Assembly: GCA_031553505.1 (NCBI GenBank)
Contig: JAVBLP010000003.1
Location: 62,001 to 126,000 of the forward strand
Origin: JAVBLP01 sp031553505
GTDB taxonomy: Bacteria > Elusimicrobiota > Endomicrobiia > Endomicrobiales > Endomicrobiaceae
DNA: 64,000 nucleotides
Reading direction: 5' to 3'
Position numbers and translations under genes: made by a program. This document shows positions 61,089 to 64,000 of the stretch, piece after piece; position 1 is the stretch's first letter; each line of letters begins with the position of its first letter. Below the pieces are notes generated by a model. It was not told where the DNA came from. It did not search any database and saw only the letters and a list, made by a program, of their open reading frames with translations.

Positions 61089-62754
61089 AAAAAAACTTGC
61101 AACAATCATCACTTTTTTCTCCCGCTTAATAAACAAAAGCCTCAGAAAGAAAATACTTAACGATTTACATTACTACCCCGAACCTGCGATATACCCTTTC
61201 TGGCACGGAAATGAGTTTCCGATGCTTATCTTTAATATGGACAGCAAAATTGTTATTATGGCGAGCCTTTCAAAAGACGGCGATTTGATGGCGCAGATTT
61301 TACATAATTTCGGTTATTTGACTGTTAGGGGATCATCAAGCAGAGGCGGGCAAAAAGCGCTTATTGAAATAATACGCTTTGCAAAACAAGGCAGCAGCCT
61401 GGCATTTGCCGCAGACGGCCCAAGGGGACCGTATCACAAGCTTAAAGCCGGTTTAATTTACACGGCTCAAAAAACGGGCATGCCTGTTCTTCCGGTTTCA
61501 AGTTCATCCAAAAACAAAATAGTTTTTAAGTCGTGGGATAAGATGCGTTTGCCGGTACCTTTTTCAAAGGCTGTGCAGGTTTACGGCTCTCCTATATACG
61601 TTAAGCCCGAAGATGATATAGAAACAAAGAGAGTTGAAGTGGAAACAGAATTGAACAGACTCTTTGATTTTACTGAAGAAATATATTGGGGTAAAGATAT
61701 TGCTAAATATCTGGAATATCACCCGTTTCCTAAAATATTGATAGTGCAGCCAAGCAGGCTGGGGGATATAGTATTTTCTCTTCCCGTGCTTGCCGCTCTT
61801 AAGAAAAAGTACCCGAAAGCCCGCATAAGTTGGATTGTTGATGAGAGGTGCGCTGAAATACTTGAAGGAAACCCGTATCTTGAAAATATATATATATGGG
61901 ACAGGACGAAGCGCACGCATAAATATTACAGAGATTTAAAGAAGCGTTTGCGTAAAGAACGGTTTGATTTAAGCATAGATTTACACGGGCTAGCCAAATC
62001 GGCTATGCTTGTTCGCCTTGCCGGAGCCAAATACAAGCTTGCTTCATCTTCCACTAACGGGATGAGGGAATTCTCGTGGCTTTTTTCTAAAGAGATAAGA
62101 AACATCGACCCTAATGCGCATTGCGTTGAAAGGCATATGGCGGTGGCGGAACATTTACAGTGTAATCCCGGTATAGATTATCCAATCAATATTCCTGAAA
62201 AAGATTTTGAAAGCGTTAAAGAAAAACTTAAAAAAGAAAATGTCGATTTAAATAAAATTATCGGCATTCATCCGGGTGGCGGGTGGATTTCCAGGAGATG
62301 GGATACTTACAAATACGCAATGCTTGCCAAAAGGCTTAAAGAAGAACTTGGCGCCGACATAGTTTTGGTCGGCGGAAAAGAAGGCGGCGCGAGCGAAAAA
62401 GGGTTAAACGAAGAAATAATAGCGGACGCAGGCGTTAAAATCTGCGATATGACAGGCAAATTCACGTTAAAAGAGCTTTGCGCGTTTTTTAAAATCTGCC
62501 GCGTTTTTGTGGCTAACGAAGCGGGGCCTATGCACATAGCGACTGCTTTAAACACTCAGGCGGTTGCGCTTTTGGGGCCCACAAACGCAAAAAGAACCGG
62601 TCCTTATAAAGGCAATACGCAAATTATACAGCATCAGTTTTCGTGCCAGCCGTGCCGTAACAGAAACTGTAAAAATCCTCTCTGCATGAGAGATATAACC
62701 GTTGAAGAAGTTTTCGGGGCGGTAAAGAAAAAATATGAAAATCCTGATAATTAA
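61081..62754 (+). CDS. DUF374 acyltransferase-like / GT9 heptosyltransferase fusion
   Basis: The 557-residue protein joins two domains. Residues about 1-205 are a DUF374 domain, related to lysophospholipid acyltransferases, with YPFWHGNEFPMLIF, the block SSSRGGQKALIEIIRFAKQG and FAADGPRGPYHKLKAG. From about 215 a GT9 (heptosyltransferase-type) domain follows, with LIVQPSRLGDIVFSLPVLAA, IGIHPGGGWISRRW and NEAGPMHIATALN, ending in a Cys-rich CQPCRNRNCKNPLC segment. Each part is usually a separate gene near waaA. It overlaps waaA by 8 bases and the next GT9 gene by 20, in an LPS-core operon. Both activities are inferred. Confidence 0.88.
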   Translation: MDRKKLATIITFFSRLINKSLRKKILNDLHYYPEPAIYPFWHGNEFPMLIFNMDSKIVIMASLSKDGDLMAQILHNFGYLTVRGSSSRGGQKALIEIIRFAKQGSSLAFAADGPRGPYHKLKAGLIYTAQKTGMPVLPVSSSSKNKIVFKSWDKMRLPVPFSKAVQVYGSPIYVKPEDDIETKRVEVETELNRLFDFTEEIYWGKDIAKYLEYHPFPKILIVQPSRLGDIVFSLPVLAALKKKYPKARISWIVDERCAEILEGNPYLENIYIWDRTKRTHKYYRDLKKRLRKERFDLSIDLHGLAKSAMLVRLAGAKYKLASSSTNGMREFSWLFSKEIRNIDPNAHCVERHMAVAEHLQCNPGIDYPINIPEKDFESVKEKLKKENVDLNKIIGIHPGGGWISRRWDTYKYAMLAKRLKEELGADIVLVGGKEGGASEKGLNEEIIADAGVKICDMTGKFTLKELCAFFKICRVFVANEAGPMHIATALNTQAVALLGPTNAKRTGPYKGNTQIIQHQFSCQPCRNRNCKNPLCMRDITVEEVFGAVKKKYENPDN

Positions 62755-63676
62755 ACCAAGCTCGTTCGGGGACATAGTACAGGCTTTGCCTTGCGCCGCG
62801 GCTTTAAAGCAGGCATATCCGGGTTGTGAAATCAATTGGGTTGTCTTTAGCGGATGGGAGCAGCTTTTTACGAGTTTTCCGGATGTGGATAAAGTATATA
62901 AATGGGACAGGAAAAAAGGCATATCCGGTTTTTTTGGAGTTCTTAAAGAAATAAGAAAAACAGAGTTTGATTTAGTAATAGATTTACAGGGATTGTTAAG
63001 AAGCGCCTTTCTTGCGAAGTTTTCGAAAGCTAAAAAGAAAATCGGCGTTCCCGGAATGAAAGAGAACAGCAGTCTTTTTATAAAAGAAGTTTTTCCGGAA
63101 AGCGCAAATCTCAACGCTACTATAAGGAATCTTGAAACAGTCCGTTTTGTTGCAGGAGAGAGGTTTGAGCCTAAAGTTCATGTCACGGTAAAAGAAGAAG
63201 TTTTTGCCCGTTCTGCCGCACTTTTGAAAGAAAACGGGGTAAACGGGGATTATATTTGCCTAATTCCTTTTGCCAGAGGCAAAGGCAAAGACTGGAGTTT
63301 GGATAATTACAATAAGCTTATACGGCTGTTTGAAGCTGAAAATCCTGATACGAAAATTGCCATACTCGGCTCTAAAGTTGATTACGGCAAACTGAAATCT
63401 GCAAATATTGCGGATTTATGCGGCAAAACCGATTTAGAAGCTCTTGCGGCAGTCCTTTCAAAAAGCAAAGTTTGCGTTGGCGCGGACACCGGCCCTATGC
63501 ATTTGGCTTCAATTTTAAACGTTCCTTCCGTGTTCATATTCGGCGCTTCCGATATCAATGAAACTTCTCCGTATATCGGCAGATTCTCATTGCTTATAAA
63601 TAAAGAAAATCCGAAAGATTTAAATAAAATACTGCCGGAAAATGTTTTTACGGAAATGGAAAAATGGATAAAATAG
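62735..63676 (+). CDS. GT9 family glycosyltransferase (heptosyltransferase-like)
   Basis: The 313-residue protein is a GT9 enzyme of the ADP-heptose:LPS heptosyltransferase type. It starts MKILIIKPSSFGDIVQALPC, has the central VIDLQGLLRSAFLAKFSKAK, and the donor-site motif CVGADTGPMHLASILNVPSV near 247-266. The sugar donor may not be heptose; the family also includes other LPS-core transferases. The ATG is 20 bases inside the fusion gene, and the end overlaps the next GT9 gene by 13 bases. Confidence 0.93.
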   Translation: MKILIIKPSSFGDIVQALPCAAALKQAYPGCEINWVVFSGWEQLFTSFPDVDKVYKWDRKKGISGFFGVLKEIRKTEFDLVIDLQGLLRSAFLAKFSKAKKKIGVPGMKENSSLFIKEVFPESANLNATIRNLETVRFVAGERFEPKVHVTVKEEVFARSAALLKENGVNGDYICLIPFARGKGKDWSLDNYNKLIRLFEAENPDTKIAILGSKVDYGKLKSANIADLCGKTDLEALAAVLSKSKVCVGADTGPMHLASILNVPSVFIFGASDINETSPYIGRFSLLINKENPKDLNKILPENVFTEMEKWIK

Positions 63677-64000
63677 TATTTTTTCATATGAACCAACTTG
63701 GAGATTTGCTTTTTTCGCTGCCAACGCTTAAAGCGGCAAAAGAGCAGTGGAAAGGCGAAATTACGTGCATTGTTAAATCATCGCTTGCTCCTCTTTTGAC
63801 GTCGGCAGGTCTTGCCGGCAAAATAATACCCAAAGAAATGAATTTTATTGAACTTGTTAAAACGCTACACGCGGAAAAATTTGATAAGGCAGTTTTGTTT
63901 TCAGAATCGCCGTCATCTGTGCTTGCCGCTTATTTCTCAAATATCAAAGAAAGAACAGGGTTTGAAACCGCTTCTTTAAGCTTTTTTCTCACAAATAAAG
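63664..64000 (+). CDS. Third GT9 family glycosyltransferase (partial)
   Basis: An open frame starting MDKIVFFHMNQLGDLLFSLP runs off the end of the window after 112 residues. The opening motif (N/R-x-x-GD-x-x-x-S-L-P) is the GT9 start. The ATG lies 13 bases inside the preceding GT9 gene, continuing the overlapped operon. The C-terminal donor-binding part is outside the window. Confidence 0.88.
   Translation, partial: MDKIVFFHMNQLGDLLFSLPTLKAAKEQWKGEITCIVKSSLAPLLTSAGLAGKIIPKEMNFIELVKTLHAEKFDKAVLFSESPSSVLAAYFSNIKERTGFETASLSFFLTNK

Overview
The window comes from a low-GC, Gram-negative-type bacterium. It carries a Kdo transferase and heptosyltransferase-like genes, exported proteins and lipoproteins, and no mobile elements. 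The mix of conserved operons with secreted ankyrin and Sel1 repeat proteins recalls Elusimicrobiota (Endomicrobium-like). That is an inference from general gene content, not from a marker-gene search. Almost all of the window codes for protein, genes commonly overlap by 1-50 bases, and there are three tRNA genes. No rRNA, CRISPR array, insertion sequence or prophage was seen.

Region by region. 1-6.8 kb: the tail of an unknown gene, a bidirectional terminator, then YjbQ and RsmG leftward. Next come a large exported Tiki/ChaN-like protein, an exported coiled-coil protein, a flavodoxin-ferredoxin protein and MnmG. 6.8-15 kb: a rightward run of an SpeE-like membrane fusion, gmk, rpoZ, separately encoded coaC and coaB, family 4 uracil-DNA glycosylase, priA, fluC and tRNA-Asp. 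15-30.4 kb: an accessory block of VanW, an exported VanX-type dipeptidase, two paralogous glycan-binding-type exported proteins (one with an ankyrin array added at its C-terminus), exported Sel1 and ankyrin proteins, a GT-C-like membrane protein and a decayed Ank/Sel1 remnant.

30.4-38.1 kb: a 7TM histidine kinase and an aldehyde dehydrogenase (leftward), an orphan receiver protein, an NlpE-like lipoprotein, an inositol-phosphatase-family protein, endonuclease III, small membrane proteins, and tRNA-Phe and tRNA-Thr. 38.2-47.5 kb: an O-antigen-ligase/TPR protein directly followed by the complete ATP synthase set atpBEFHAGDC and a MORN-type repeat lipoprotein. 47.5-59.7 kb: yebC, ruvC, ruvA, ruvB, queH, a beta-barrel candidate, a SpoIID protein, queA, an HD protein, tgt, yajC, a second HD protein, secD, secF and a small conserved protein. 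59.8-64 kb: waaA, a DUF374-GT9 fusion and two more GT9 genes, the last cut by the window edge.

The genes make up nucleotide and coenzyme A synthesis, DNA repair and restart, queuosine tRNA modification (queH, queA, tgt, with one likely target, tRNA-Asp GUC, in the window), ATP synthesis, Sec export and lipopolysaccharide core assembly. The accessory block is the least ordinary part. It looks like a family of exported repeat proteins that grows by duplication and recombination, next to a cell-wall D-Ala-D-Ala dipeptidase. Several promoters match the sigma-70 consensus closely. At three genes the -10 box lies so close to the ATG that leaderless transcripts are predicted.
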